This document shows, piece after piece, positions 14,898 to 22,876 of a stretch of DNA of 64,000 nt (within the stretch, counting starts at the first letter, position 1; each line of letters begins with the position of its first letter). Position numbers and translations under genes: made by a program. This DNA is from Clostridia bacterium. Its GTDB lineage: Bacteria > Bacillota > Clostridia > Peptostreptococcales > Anaerovoracaceae. The stretch covers positions 46,549-110,548 of the forward strand of contig CABJAP010000014.1 of assembly GCA_902363595.1 (NCBI GenBank). Reading direction: 5' to 3'. The notes below the pieces were generated by a model, which was given only the letters and a program-made list of their open reading frames with translations, ran no database searches and was not told the DNA's origin.

Positions 14898-14985
14898 AAA
14901 AAAAGGCCATGCCCTTCCGGGCACAGCCTGACGCCTTAAAATTTGAGAAAAGAAAAACCTCCGCAAACATTACGTCTGCGAAGGT
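14898..14985 (-). terminator. Two consecutive leftward terminators
   Basis: Hairpin 1 (minus strand): GGC-TGTGCCC-GGAA-GGGCATG-GCC followed by seven T (about 14898-14928). Hairpin 2: ACCTTCGCA against TGCGGAGGT (arms 14957-14965 and 14977-14985), followed by TTTTTCTTTT. They separate the ArpU-like gene from the sigma-like gene. No gene is seen from 14778 to 15058. Confidence 0.75.
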
Positions 14986-15058
14986 CTATTTCTCTCAGCA
15001 TATCAATTCTAACATGCATGTATTTTCATTGTAATGCCATTCACATGCCAGTTTACTG

Positions 15059-15604
15059 TCAGTTCACTGCCACTTTACTCCCACTTTTCTTCCAGTTTAT
15101 TTCCTCCATCTTATTCTGTATCTTTTCCGGACGTGTAAATGCCCAGAGCATTGTTGCATACAAACGGATTGCTTTCTTACGGTTTCGATAATAAGTGGTA
15201 CTTGGCATATCATCCAGCATCAGCATCACATCTTCATTGGTATTTCCTGCTTCAAAATATCTATATTTCAAAAGCCGATAATACAGCTGTCCATTCTTCG
15301 GATAATCCCTCAAAGCTATCAGGGAATCTCTCATGATTTCCAGCAAACAGAGATTCATATCATTATTTAGAAGCTTTTCCTGGATTCTGCGTTTCTCTGC
15401 AGTCGCATCGAAATCTACCAGATCATATAACATTTCCTTCAGATGCTTCCCTTCTTCTGCATACATTTCATAATCTATATCCACAAGATTCTTCTCAATA
15501 CGGAACATTACCTTGGTATACTGACTCAACAATAATTCCGTATTCTTATAAGCATCCTCTGCCACTTCTTCCATATTGATAAACATATCCTGTATTCTCT
15601 GCAT
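15059..15604 (-). CDS. ArpU/DUF1492-like phage-type regulator
   Basis: 181 residues, wholly helical: two long amphipathic helices, then a C-terminal HTH (YFEAGNTNEDVMLMLDDMPSTTYYRNRKKAIRLYATMLW), as in phage late-gene activators and DUF1492-type proteins. The ATG at 15604 has the site AAGGAGGACAATT; the frame is open to 15643. Together with the sigma-like protein it probably makes a regulatory cascade of the ICE. Leftward, ended by the paired terminators. Confidence 0.65.
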   Translation of the reverse strand: MQRIQDMFINMEEVAEDAYKNTELLLSQYTKVMFRIEKNLVDIDYEMYAEEGKHLKEMLYDLVDFDATAEKRRIQEKLLNNDMNLCLLEIMRDSLIALRDYPKNGQLYYRLLKYRYFEAGNTNEDVMLMLDDMPSTTYYRNRKKAIRLYATMLWAFTRPEKIQNKMEEINWKKSGSKVAVN

Positions 15605-15674
15605 AATTGTCCTCCTTCCCGACCGCTTCCGCAGCCAGACCAATCATTGTATTGTTTATTCCATTCACAGTCTG

Positions 15675-15830
15675 TCACTGTCCTAACATCTCTTCATGCA
15701 GATTCCGCAGAAATATCTGCTGTGGGATAGCTTCTATTTCTGGCTGACCGGCAACTGTATGATCTATTGAAAGCAATCGGTTCTCACGGGAAAGGATGTA
15801 TCCCCGACTGCTGATGTTCTCATCGAATAT
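15675..15830 (-). CDS. Possible small protein with a non-standard start
   Basis: A 51-codon open frame (FDENISSRGYILSRENRLLS, then IDHTVAGQPEIEAIPQQIFLRNLHEEMLGQ) fills the 240-bp gap between two real genes and has protein-like composition. It has no ATG, GTG or TTG near its beginning; only ATA at 15828-15830, 4 bp after GGAGAG, is placed to start it. An ATG in another frame gives a 19-residue peptide. It may be a decayed gene. Low confidence. Confidence 0.3.
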   Translation of the reverse strand: MFDENISSRGYILSRENRLLSIDHTVAGQPEIEAIPQQIFLRNLHEEMLGQ

Positions 15831-15840
15831 CTATCTCTCC

Positions 15841-15870
15841 AAAGGGGGCCCTGATTCAGGGCTCCCTTTT
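15841..15870 (-). terminator. GC-rich terminator, copy 1
   Basis: AAAGGG-G-GCCCTGA-TT-CAGGGC-T-CCCTTTT. It lies just downstream of the 79-residue gene and acts on the leftward polymerase operon. Nearly the same element ends the adhesin gene at 40650-40679. Confidence 0.75.
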
Positions 15871-15879
15871 AGGGCACCG

Positions 15880-16119
15880 TTATTTACGTTCCATAAACCA
15901 TTTATAATTTTCTTCATAAGTCAGATGACAGATTTTCCCGCCCACCTGACAGGTATAACGATATCCGGTTCCGCCAGCTTTTCGACTGGCACAACGCTCC
16001 GGTTTTGAAACCTTATCAATCGCATACTTACGTCCATCTTCCCAGACAAACGCTGTAGGGATCAATTCTCCTTCCCGGCTGAATACCGCCAGGACATCTA
16101 CATACACTTTAGCTGTCAT
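15880..16119 (-). CDS. Conserved small protein paired with the Y-family polymerase
   Basis: 79 residues, ribosome binding site GGAGAG 10 bp upstream. Beta-rich: MTAKVYVDVLAVFSREGELIPTAFVW, then EDGRKYAIDKVSKPERCASRKAGGTGYRYTCQVGGKICHLTYEENYKWFMER. Such proteins commonly follow UmuC/DinB-like genes in Firmicutes mobile elements, where their role is unknown. It starts 20 bp after the polymerase stop, so it belongs to the same LexA-type operon and may be a polymerase accessory factor (inferred). Confidence 0.75.
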   Translation of the reverse strand: MTAKVYVDVLAVFSREGELIPTAFVWEDGRKYAIDKVSKPERCASRKAGGTGYRYTCQVGGKICHLTYEENYKWFMERK

Positions 16120-16139
16120 TACAAAACACCTGCTCTCTC

Positions 16140-17384
16140 CTATCCATGAAAATATGCTTGTGGATGAACCGTGTGTTCCTTAGCATTCAGCTGTGCCAGT
16201 ATCTTATCCTGATACATAAATGCTCTCTGAATACTCTGATAACCAAATCTTCCACGGATCTCATCTGCCACCTGGTCCATCTTTTTGATTTTTTCTCTTT
16301 TTGTTTCATCCATAAATAAATCAAGCTGATAAGGCATCTCTTCAGACACCAGATCACATCCTCGAACACCAAGACTACGAATCGGATGTTCCCAGTTATA
16401 ATTTTTCTGAAATAACTCAAATGCAGTTCTGGCAATTTCTTCTGTAAGATTACTTGCCCTGTCCAACTTGCACTGTCTCGTGAAATGGTACAGTCCATTA
16501 TCCCGAATCGAGATTTCTACTGTCCTGCATTGAAAACCATTTTCACGCAACCTGGCTCCTACACTTTCTGAAAGCGCCATCAAAATAATCTTCACATCCA
16601 ATTCACTAACAAGATCTCTTGGTGTTGTTGTGCTGTTCCCGATAGATTTGATTGGTGCTCTATATCCTTCTACTGAAACTGGAGTCTTATCCCATCCATT
16701 TGCAAAGGTATGAAGTACCAATCCCATCTTTCCAAGATATGTTTCTAATATAGAAGGTTCTGCCCCTGCCAGATCGCCAATCGTACAAATGCCAAGTTTC
16801 TTCATCGTCCGTTCAGTGCTTCTTCCAACCATGAGTAAATCTCCTACTGGAAGTTTCCATGCAATATCCTTGTAATTGTCTTTGGAAAACTCTGTAATGG
16901 CATCCGGCTTTTTATAATCAGAACCGAGCTTTGCAAATATCTTATTCCAGGAAACACCAATACTTACGGTAACACCCAGTTCATATTTAATCCGACTGCT
17001 GATCTCTTTTGCAATCTTCATTCCATCTCCCTTGATAGAAGTACTGGCGGTCACATCCAGCCAGCTTTCATCAATCCCAAATGGTTCTCTCTGATCTGTG
17101 TATTCACTGTAAATCTCCTGTGCCATTCTGGAAAACCTCAAATAAAGATCCATGCGAGGCGGTACAAAAATTATTTCCGGGCAAACCTGCCTTGCCTGCC
17201 ACAATGCCATACCTGTTTTTACTCCGGCTCGCTTTGCAATATAATTCGCAGTCAGCACAATTCCATGTCTTGCTTCCGGATCGCCCCCAACTGCCATCGG
17301 CTTTCCGGCAAGTTCCGGATGATGCAGCATCTCAACACTTGCGTAAAAGCAATTCATATCTGAATGAAGAATTGTCCTGCTCAT
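16140..17384 (-). CDS. Y-family DNA polymerase (DinB/UmuC-like)
   Basis: 414-residue translesion polymerase. The palm begins ILHSDMNCFYASVEML (catalytic D near 9) and continues with FGIDESWLDVT (catalytic DE). SIGVSWNKIFAKLGSDYKKPDAITEF and the following helix-hairpin-helix (LMVGRSTERTMKKLGICTIGDLA) complete the core; a little-finger domain follows. All metal ligands are present. The ATG at 17384 has AGGTGA 6 bp upstream; a GTG three codons earlier has none. Transcribed from a promoter whose -35 region overlaps a LexA-like box, so it is probably SOS-induced. ICE-borne Y-family polymerases may help second-strand synthesis or damage tolerance in recipients (inference). Confidence 0.92.
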   Translation of the reverse strand: MSRTILHSDMNCFYASVEMLHHPELAGKPMAVGGDPEARHGIVLTANYIAKRAGVKTGMALWQARQVCPEIIFVPPRMDLYLRFSRMAQEIYSEYTDQREPFGIDESWLDVTASTSIKGDGMKIAKEISSRIKYELGVTVSIGVSWNKIFAKLGSDYKKPDAITEFSKDNYKDIAWKLPVGDLLMVGRSTERTMKKLGICTIGDLAGAEPSILETYLGKMGLVLHTFANGWDKTPVSVEGYRAPIKSIGNSTTTPRDLVSELDVKIILMALSESVGARLRENGFQCRTVEISIRDNGLYHFTRQCKLDRASNLTEEIARTAFELFQKNYNWEHPIRSLGVRGCDLVSEEMPYQLDLFMDETKREKIKKMDQVADEIRGRFGYQSIQRAFMYQDKILAQLNAKEHTVHPQAYFHG

Positions 17385-17577
17385 AACATTCACCTACCAG
17401 TCTAAAAATCGTAATAAAACTTCTTTGCTTCATATTGACTTTGTGAAGTTTTTGAATTATAATTTCTACTAACTTCACGAACGTTTGTTTGTATTCTATA
17501 CGTGATAATGAACTCTGTCAATAGTTTTTATGAAGTTGATGAAGTTACGATTTCAAAAACTTGGAAAGGATCCCACT
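17385..17577. promoter_or_regulatory. Divergent SOS/ImmR control region with LexA-like box
   Basis: CGAACGTTTGTTTG at 17478-17491 matches 13 of 14 positions of the Firmicutes LexA box CGAACRNRYGTTYG. Leftward, a consensus -10 TATAAT lies 16 bp beyond the box, so the box overlaps the polymerase -35. Several copies of TGAAGT/ACTTCA surround it (AACTTCAC just left of the box, TGAAGTTGATGAAGTT after it), likely operators of the XRE protein encoded to the right. Confidence 0.7.
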
Positions 17578-18030
17578 ATGAATTTTTCAGACAAGATTAA
17601 ATTTCAACGAGAACAAAATCATCTGACACAGAAAGAACTTGCAGAACTGGTCGGCGTATCCCAGCGTGCAATCGCAGCTTATGAAAGTTCCGGCACAATC
17701 GCACGAATCTCTACTATGAGAAAGCTCGCTCATGCATTAAATGTCTCTTATGATTATTTAAAACATGATGAGATCACAGATCCTTCTTATGGAATTGAAA
17801 AAATGGATTATATTGATGAAGTCAATGGACAGCTTGGTGAAAAAGGTGCCAGGGACATCAATGAGATTCTCGAAGCCAACCGTGCTCTTTTTGCTGGTGG
17901 CGAACTCGATGAAGAAGCAAAAGATGCTTTCTATCAGGCTGTAACCAAAGCATATCTTTCCTGTAAGATGGAAGCTAAAAAGACATTTGGACGGAAAAAG
18001 AAAAACACTGAAACGGAAAGGGATTCATAG
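17578..18030 (+). CDS. ImmR-like XRE repressor
   Basis: 150 residues with N-terminal HTH_3 (FSDKIKFQREQNHLTQKELAELVGVSQRAIAAYESSGTIARISTMRKLAHALNVSYDYL). The C-terminal half ends in ILEANRALFAGGELDEEAKDAFYQAVTKAYLS, shared with the paralog at 7181. The ATG at 17578 follows GGAAAGGATC; the frame is open back to 17530. It lies 78 bp upstream of a zinc peptidase of the ImmA/IrrE type, the arrangement of the ICEBs1 immR-immA switch, where the peptidase cleaves the repressor during the SOS response. Confidence 0.87.
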   Translation: MNFSDKIKFQREQNHLTQKELAELVGVSQRAIAAYESSGTIARISTMRKLAHALNVSYDYLKHDEITDPSYGIEKMDYIDEVNGQLGEKGARDINEILEANRALFAGGELDEEAKDAFYQAVTKAYLSCKMEAKKTFGRKKKNTETERDS

Positions 18031-18107
18031 GTGTCCGTATTTTCGTACAGCACTTTTGCTACTCTATACTTGCAGCAAACTATCTTATGAAATATCGAGG
18101 TGTTTTT

Positions 18108-18662
18108 ATGAGTTCAAAATGTATAAGAGACACTGTTAGTAAAGTAAAAACAAAATATCAGGAAAGTGATCCGTACCGCCTTGCAGCCGCTATGCATATT
18201 ATTGTTAAGAAGCTTCCGCTTGGAACTGATCCAAACTGTTGCAAAGGCTTCTGTATGCGGGAATGTCGAAAGACCTGCATCGTCATTAACTGCGACCTGC
18301 CGGAAATCATACAGCAGATTATCCTGATCCACGAGATCGGTCACGCACTCCTTCATCAGAAAACCCTTCAGATCAAGTGTTTTCATGATTTTGAATTATT
18401 CGATGGAGTATCACAATGTGAATATGAAGCGAATTGCTTTGCCGCTGATTATCTTCTGGAAGATGAAGATGTACTGGAGATGCTTAACGCCGATATGTCC
18501 TTTTTCCAGGCTGCCGCAGAACTGAAAGTTCCACCGGAACTTCTTGATTTCAAATTCCGAATGATGAAACGAAGCGGCGTTCAGATTGTAGATTCTCCGA
18601 TTACTTCCAACAGTGACTTTTTAAAAGATATCCCTACTTCGGGAATAATAGAAAATTACTAA
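18108..18662 (+). CDS. ImmA/IrrE-like metallopeptidase
   Basis: 184 residues. The zinc-binding helix is IILIHEIGHALLHQ, with the HExxH motif at about residues 84-88, and FAADYLLEDE provides the third ligand. A Cys-rich segment (CCKGFCMRECRKTC) precedes it, unusual for this family and possibly redox- or metal-sensing. The ATG at 18108 follows GAGGTG. The predicted role is cleavage of the upstream XRE repressor to derepress ICE genes. Confidence 0.88.
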   Translation: MSSKCIRDTVSKVKTKYQESDPYRLAAAMHIIVKKLPLGTDPNCCKGFCMRECRKTCIVINCDLPEIIQQIILIHEIGHALLHQKTLQIKCFHDFELFDGVSQCEYEANCFAADYLLEDEDVLEMLNADMSFFQAAAELKVPPELLDFKFRMMKRSGVQIVDSPITSNSDFLKDIPTSGIIENY

Positions 18663-18695
18663 ATATGCTATTTTTGAAAAAGGAGATTTTTGAAA

Positions 18696-18989
18696 ATGAT
18701 CAACTTAAATAAACATAGAATAGACTTTGGAAAAGGGGATGTAGGCATTGGTGTCATCGGTAACACTACAGATTCCGCACAACTGGCATTTTATAATCAG
18801 AGTGCACGTCCCATCCATATACTCAAGAATCCAGATCAGAATCCTGGGTTCGAACCCATGGAATTTAAAGAAGAACCTTTTATCATGAGCTTCTCCAATC
18901 CTGAAAGCATTGATGCAGTTATTTCAATTTTACAACGTGCCAAATATATTAATTTCACTTCCAAAAACGAACCGCAAAAAACAGAATAG
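18696..18989 (+). CDS. Small conserved hypothetical protein
   Basis: 97 residues, start at ATG 18696 after AAGGAGA (9-bp spacing). It begins MINLNKHRIDFGKGDVGIGVIG and is beta-rich with no Cys, signal or membrane segment. I recognise no family. It is the third gene of the XRE-peptidase operon, 33 bp downstream, and may modulate the switch. Confidence 0.6.
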   Translation: MINLNKHRIDFGKGDVGIGVIGNTTDSAQLAFYNQSARPIHILKNPDQNPGFEPMEFKEEPFIMSFSNPESIDAVISILQRAKYINFTSKNEPQKTE

Positions 18990-19011
18990 ATGAATGATGT
19001 ATCTTATAAAG

Positions 19012-19047
19012 AATGGCTGTCTTTTCTCCAATGAGCAGGCAGCCATT
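19012..19047. terminator. Hairpin between convergent genes
   Basis: AATGGCTG (19012-19019) and CAGCCATT (19040-19047) pair perfectly around a 20-nt loop. Placed between the rightward small gene and the leftward Nudix gene; T-rich sequence follows on both sides. Confidence 0.55.
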
Positions 19048-19061
19048 TCTCATGTAATTCT

Positions 19062-19817
19062 TTAATACAAGTCTCCCACATATCCATCTGCTTCCAGATG
19101 CATATAGCACTCGTCCACCTTCTCTGATTCCAGAATCCGCAAAACGTGTTCCATACCTGTAGCAAGTTCTTTTGTTTTTAACTCTTCCAGCGGAATCCAA
19201 TAAACTCTTCCTTCCTCAGAACTCTTTAATTCTCCGGTAAACTTATCCGCTTTATACAAGGTAATAACATAGTGCACTCCGCTCTTATGCCAATGATATA
19301 ATCCTCCAAGCTTCGGTGCTTCAACCGTAAGTCCTGTTTCTTCCCAGACTTCCCGAATCATAGATTTCTGAAAAATCTCATTTGCTTCTACGTGACCGCC
19401 TGGAAAAGTTGTACCGGTATAGCTATCATTTACTTTATCCAGAGCCAGTACATTCCCTTTATGATCCTGAATCATACACATATTCATAAAACAGACCTTC
19501 TCAATCTGACTCTCTTCTTTTTCATTCAGAGATTTTCTGACACGTTTGTTGATATCCGATCGTTTGGATTTATAATGCTTGAAGACCTCTCCATACGGAA
19601 TCCAGATTTCTGCATCTTCAATTTTTTCATAAACAGAATCCACCACTTCTTCCAGATGTTTGTCACTCGGAAAAGTACATTTTTTCATATAATAATCTCT
19701 GGTTGCCTGAAACATCCATTCCGCAATCTTTTCTTTCTGCTTCATTTTTAACTGGGAATACTTCTTATTCGTTTGCAGTAATCTCCCATCTATCATCTTA
19801 TGGTTTTTCCGTGACAT
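19062..19817 (-). CDS. Nudix hydrolase with helical N-terminal extension
   Basis: 251 residues. The Nudix box GGHVEANEIFQKSMIREVWEETGL (written as G-x5-E-x7-REV-x-EE-x-G) lies near residues 142-163, so the enzyme should hydrolyse a nucleoside diphosphate derivative such as an oxidised dNTP. The first 100 residues are a basic helical extension absent from minimal MutT proteins. The ATG follows AGAGGTC. It stands alone between the ImmR/ImmA operon and the oriT region, and may be a nucleotide-pool sanitising companion of the Y-family polymerase (inference). Confidence 0.88.
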   Translation of the reverse strand: MSRKNHKMIDGRLLQTNKKYSQLKMKQKEKIAEWMFQATRDYYMKKCTFPSDKHLEEVVDSVYEKIEDAEIWIPYGEVFKHYKSKRSDINKRVRKSLNEKEESQIEKVCFMNMCMIQDHKGNVLALDKVNDSYTGTTFPGGHVEANEIFQKSMIREVWEETGLTVEAPKLGGLYHWHKSGVHYVITLYKADKFTGELKSSEEGRVYWIPLEELKTKELATGMEHVLRILESEKVDECYMHLEADGYVGDLY

Positions 19818-19950
19818 CGGTTTGACCTCTTTTCTTCTTTTTCATTCAGATTTTACTATACCACAGAATCATGCTTGCGTCATACTTCTGAGCTTCGATG
19901 TCCTCTTTTTCTTCTCTCAGTACCTTATTTATAGAGGGTTCTTTTTTAAG

Positions 19951-20048
19951 ACTCTCTTCCGGCGGCTGTGCCACCGGTAAATAGCAAGGACAGGAAGTGT
20001 ATATACACTTCCGGAAAACCAGCAATTTAGGGAACCCTGCCCTAAATT
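19951..20048. other. Probable oriT of the ICE
   Basis: Three structures lie in 100 bp just upstream of the MobC and relaxase genes: CCGGCGG..CCACCGG (19959-19977), a perfect 20-bp palindrome with half-site GGAAGTGTAT (19993-20012), and a perfect 9-bp-arm hairpin AATTTAGGG..CCCTAAATT (20024-20032/20040-20048). This is the arrangement expected for a MOB-P-type oriT. The nic position cannot be fixed by eye. No gene is seen from 19818 to 20099. Confidence 0.65.
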
Positions 20049-20099
20049 AAAAACACAGAAGTCACTACTTCGAAGAACCAAAGAAAGGAGAATCTGCCT

Positions 20100-20423
20100 A
20101 TGGCAAAGAGAAAAAGAAATATACAGATTTTGTTTTGTGTTTCCCCAGAAGAAAAAAAGCTTATTCGTAGAAAGATGATTGAATCAAAGACAAAAAATAT
20201 GGGAGCTTATCTTCGTAAAATGGCAATCGACGGTTACATCGTCAACACCGATACCACTCCACTGAAGAAACAGTATGAGGAAATGCATAAGATCGGTGTG
20301 AATATTAATCAGATTGCCAAAAAAGTAAACAGCACCGGTGATCTGTATCCGGAAGAAAAGCAAGAATTAAAAGAGATGGTGAAAGAATTATGGCGTATCT
20401 TAAGATCTTCCCAATTAAAGTAA
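20100..20423 (+). CDS. MobC-type relaxosome protein
   Basis: 107 residues. The basic RHH core (NIQILFCVSPEEKKLIRRKMIESKTKNMGAYLRKMAIDGYI) is followed by the MobC helical domain (YEEMHKIGVNINQIAKKVNSTGDLYPEEKQELKEMVKELWRIL). It binds oriT next to the relaxase. It overlaps the relaxase start by 34 bp in another frame, so the two are coupled. Ribosome binding site GAAAGGAGAATC. Confidence 0.88.
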   Translation: MAKRKRNIQILFCVSPEEKKLIRRKMIESKTKNMGAYLRKMAIDGYIVNTDTTPLKKQYEEMHKIGVNINQIAKKVNSTGDLYPEEKQELKEMVKELWRILRSSQLK

Positions 20424-21748
20424 CAGACAAGAAAGCTCTGGACTACATCACGAATCCAGATAAAACAGAAGAAAAACTGTTAGTTTCCAGTTTTGGCTGT
20501 TCCCCGGAAACTGCAGATCTTGAATTTTCTATGACAAGAGAAATGGCAAAAAAGAATGGAATGGACAAAGGTGATAACCTGGCATTTCATCTGATCCAGT
20601 CATTTAAACCTGGAGAAGTTGATGCCGAAACTGCCCATCGCTTAGGGCAACAATTTGCAAACGAAGTACTGAAAGGAAAATATGAATATGTGATAAGCAC
20701 CCATGTTGATAAAAATCATATCCATAACCACATCATCTTTAATGCAGCAAGTTTTGTTGATCATCACAAGTATGTTTCCAATAAGCGGAGCTACCATAAA
20801 ATCTGCCGGATCAGTAATCGTATCTGCCATGAAAATGGACTTGCCACCAGTATGCCAACCGGAGAAAAAGGCAAAAGTTATAAGGAGAACATGGAATATC
20901 ATCGTGGCACCAGCTGGAAAGCCAAGCTACGTGTTGCAGTTGATAAAGCAATCTGGACTTCCATCAACTATGAGGAATTTTTACAAAAAATGCAGTTAGC
21001 CGGATATGAAGTCCGACAGGGAAAACACCTGTCCTTCCGTGCACCGGAACAGAAAAACTTCACTTATATGAAATCTCTTGGAAGCTATTATTCAGAAGAA
21101 AATGTCCGCATCCGTTTGGCAAAAAACCGTAACAAAATAAAAGCTCCAAGGCATCTGTCCAGAGAAGCTCGCCTGTATATCAATATCTCCACTTATGTTA
21201 CGACCGGCAATCGAGAAGGATTTGAACGATGGGCAAAACTAAATAACCTGAAAGAAGCGGCACGCACCTTCAACTATCTTTCCGAAAATAACCTGCTGAA
21301 TTATGAAGATTTCCAACAGCATGTTTCTGATGTTGATGCTTCTGTTAAAGCGGCTGATCAAAGAATAACGCAAATCAACAGTGAGCTGAGCACACAGAAA
21401 ATCATTCAAAAACACTGTGATTCTTACCGTCTCTGCCGAAAAGTGATTGAAGATTGCAAATCTGCTAAAAATCCAAAAGCATACCGAACCAAACATCAAG
21501 CAGAATACCAACTGCACGATTCACTAAAAAAAGAGCTTCAGGATCTCGGTGTTACCAAAATCCCAAGCTCTAATAAAATCCAGAATAGGATAGAAAATCT
21601 TGAATCTGAACAAGCTGCTACTGTCCGGGAAAAACAAGAATTGCAGAAAAAGCAGAAGACACTGAATATCATTAGACAGAATTTCACAGCACTACTTAAT
21701 GCTCCGGAGATGCAAATTCCCATATCAGAAAAAGAGCTAACTCTCTAA
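20390..21748 (+). CDS. ICE relaxase (MobP/VirD2-like mobilization nuclease)
   Basis: 452 residues. Y19 (DYITNP) is the likely nicking tyrosine. The HUH motif is THVDKNHIHNHIIFN near 104-117, and SFKPGE plus GLATSMP are also typical of relaxase/mobilization nuclease proteins. The C-terminal 130 residues are a coiled coil. It nicks oriT, attaches covalently and pilots the strand through the channel encoded at 53-60 kb. Its gene is transcribed opposite to the transfer operon. It lacks the SIHxxL tail found in four other transfer proteins. Confidence 0.9.
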   Translation: MAYLKIFPIKVTDKKALDYITNPDKTEEKLLVSSFGCSPETADLEFSMTREMAKKNGMDKGDNLAFHLIQSFKPGEVDAETAHRLGQQFANEVLKGKYEYVISTHVDKNHIHNHIIFNAASFVDHHKYVSNKRSYHKICRISNRICHENGLATSMPTGEKGKSYKENMEYHRGTSWKAKLRVAVDKAIWTSINYEEFLQKMQLAGYEVRQGKHLSFRAPEQKNFTYMKSLGSYYSEENVRIRLAKNRNKIKAPRHLSREARLYINISTYVTTGNREGFERWAKLNNLKEAARTFNYLSENNLLNYEDFQQHVSDVDASVKAADQRITQINSELSTQKIIQKHCDSYRLCRKVIEDCKSAKNPKAYRTKHQAEYQLHDSLKKELQDLGVTKIPSSNKIQNRIENLESEQAATVREKQELQKKQKTLNIIRQNFTALLNAPEMQIPISEKELTL

Positions 21749-21814
21749 AAAGAAGGAGGTACCTACTTTAACGGTGCCTCTTGCTTTTCGTCTAATCTAT
21801 TTATATCTTCCTCT

Positions 21815-22483
21815 TTATGCAATTTCCCATATTACAGTTGCCGTATCAGTAACATTAATATCGTCTGCCTCAATATCTATATCATATGCTCCCGGTGCAC
21901 TCATTTCACATTCCGTACACTCCATTAATCTCATTTCATTCAATGGCTTTGTTACAAAATCTATCTCTCCCCAAGAATAATCAATTGCCTGTATTTCACC
22001 CAATTTCACATTTGCTGCTGTTGTAAGCACCTGTGCCTTTTGAATGGAATCCTCGATTGCTTTATGTAACAGCTCATTTTTACATTTTTCTACATCTGCC
22101 ACTGTATACTCAATAGAAAACTCTGGCCTTAATGAGCTATGAGCCAAAGCGTAAAGGACTTGCCCTAATCTTTTATTATCAGCTGCAAACTCTATTTTCA
22201 TATGGTGATTATACTTATAACCTTTAAATCTTCGCTTCCAGCTCTTATCTCTGTCCTGATAGCTTTCATATTCTGTATCGACATTAAAATATACTGTTTT
22301 AAGGTCTTTTCTCTGAAAACCAAGTTTCTCAAACAAATCCTTGAGAAGCTCTGTATCTTCTGTTGACCTTCGGAGAGTATCTTCATATTCTTTGCAAAGT
22401 TCTTCCTTGTTGACATATAACCGGATTTTATCCGGCTTTACTGCTATTTTCCCTTTTCCTGTAACTGCCCGAAAAAAGGACAT
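21815..22483 (-). CDS. SIMPL (DUF541) domain protein
   Basis: 222 residues: VTGKGKIAVKPDKIRLYVN at the start and the SIMPL hallmark pattern throughout (FEKLGFQRKDLKTVYFNVDTEYESY; AVEKCK-type helix; QAQVLTTAANVKLGEIQAIDYSW). There is no signal peptide, so this version is cytoplasmic, unlike most SIMPL proteins. Ribosome binding site TTGGAGGG. It is convergent with the relaxase gene. Its role in the ICE is unknown. Confidence 0.8.
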   Translation of the reverse strand: MSFFRAVTGKGKIAVKPDKIRLYVNKEELCKEYEDTLRRSTEDTELLKDLFEKLGFQRKDLKTVYFNVDTEYESYQDRDKSWKRRFKGYKYNHHMKIEFAADNKRLGQVLYALAHSSLRPEFSIEYTVADVEKCKNELLHKAIEDSIQKAQVLTTAANVKLGEIQAIDYSWGEIDFVTKPLNEMRLMECTECEMSAPGAYDIDIEADDINVTDTATVIWEIA

Positions 22484-22600
22484 AAAAAAATCCCTCCAAA
22501 TTTAAAAACAAATTCAGAGGGTAATTTAGGGTATAACAAAATAACCCACCCGAATATCGTTTTTTTTATTTGGTGAGTTTGTTCTTTCAAATACGAAACA

Positions 22601-22646
22601 AAAAGAGCCGATGATTCGTGAATTGTTCCACAATTTCATCGGCTCT
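22601..22646 (-). terminator. Terminator after the KTR gene
   Basis: Perfect 11-bp arms AGAGCCGATGA (22604-22614) and TCATCGGCTCT (22636-22646), followed by TTTTTG on the minus strand. It ends the tet-KTR transcript. The stretch 22484-22600 shows no gene. Confidence 0.85.
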
Positions 22647-22651
22647 GCGTC

Positions 22652-22825
22652 TTAAGCGTCTGGCTCTTTGATGACAGTTATCTTCAAGTTGTCAACTTTA
22701 ATCAATCTTTCTTGTCTGCATTTTGGACAATAAAGGGGATAATTCTCCAAAACAGTGTCCTTCCTAATTTTATTACGGGTTTTGCTCCCACAAACAGGAC
22801 ACAATATCCATTCGCATTTCATCAT
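22652..22825 (-). CDS. Cysteine-rich KTR-domain small protein
   Basis: 57 residues starting MMKCEWILCPVCGSKTRNKIRK. Two zinc-ribbon pairs, CPVC and CPKC, flank RNKIRKDTVLENYPLY, and the tail is LIKVDNLKITVIKEPDA. This is the small KTR protein often linked to tetracycline-resistance genes and Tn916/Tn1549-like elements. The start is one of two tandem ATGs (22825 or 22822). It lies 51 bp downstream of tet(O/32/O) in the same direction, so it is probably cotranscribed. It may be a DNA- or RNA-binding zinc ribbon; function unproven. Confidence 0.8.
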   Translation of the reverse strand: MMKCEWILCPVCGSKTRNKIRKDTVLENYPLYCPKCRQERLIKVDNLKITVIKEPDA

Positions 22826-22876
22826 AATTAGTCTCTAATCCTTTCAAATCTCATTTTATATGACTTTTGCAAGCTG

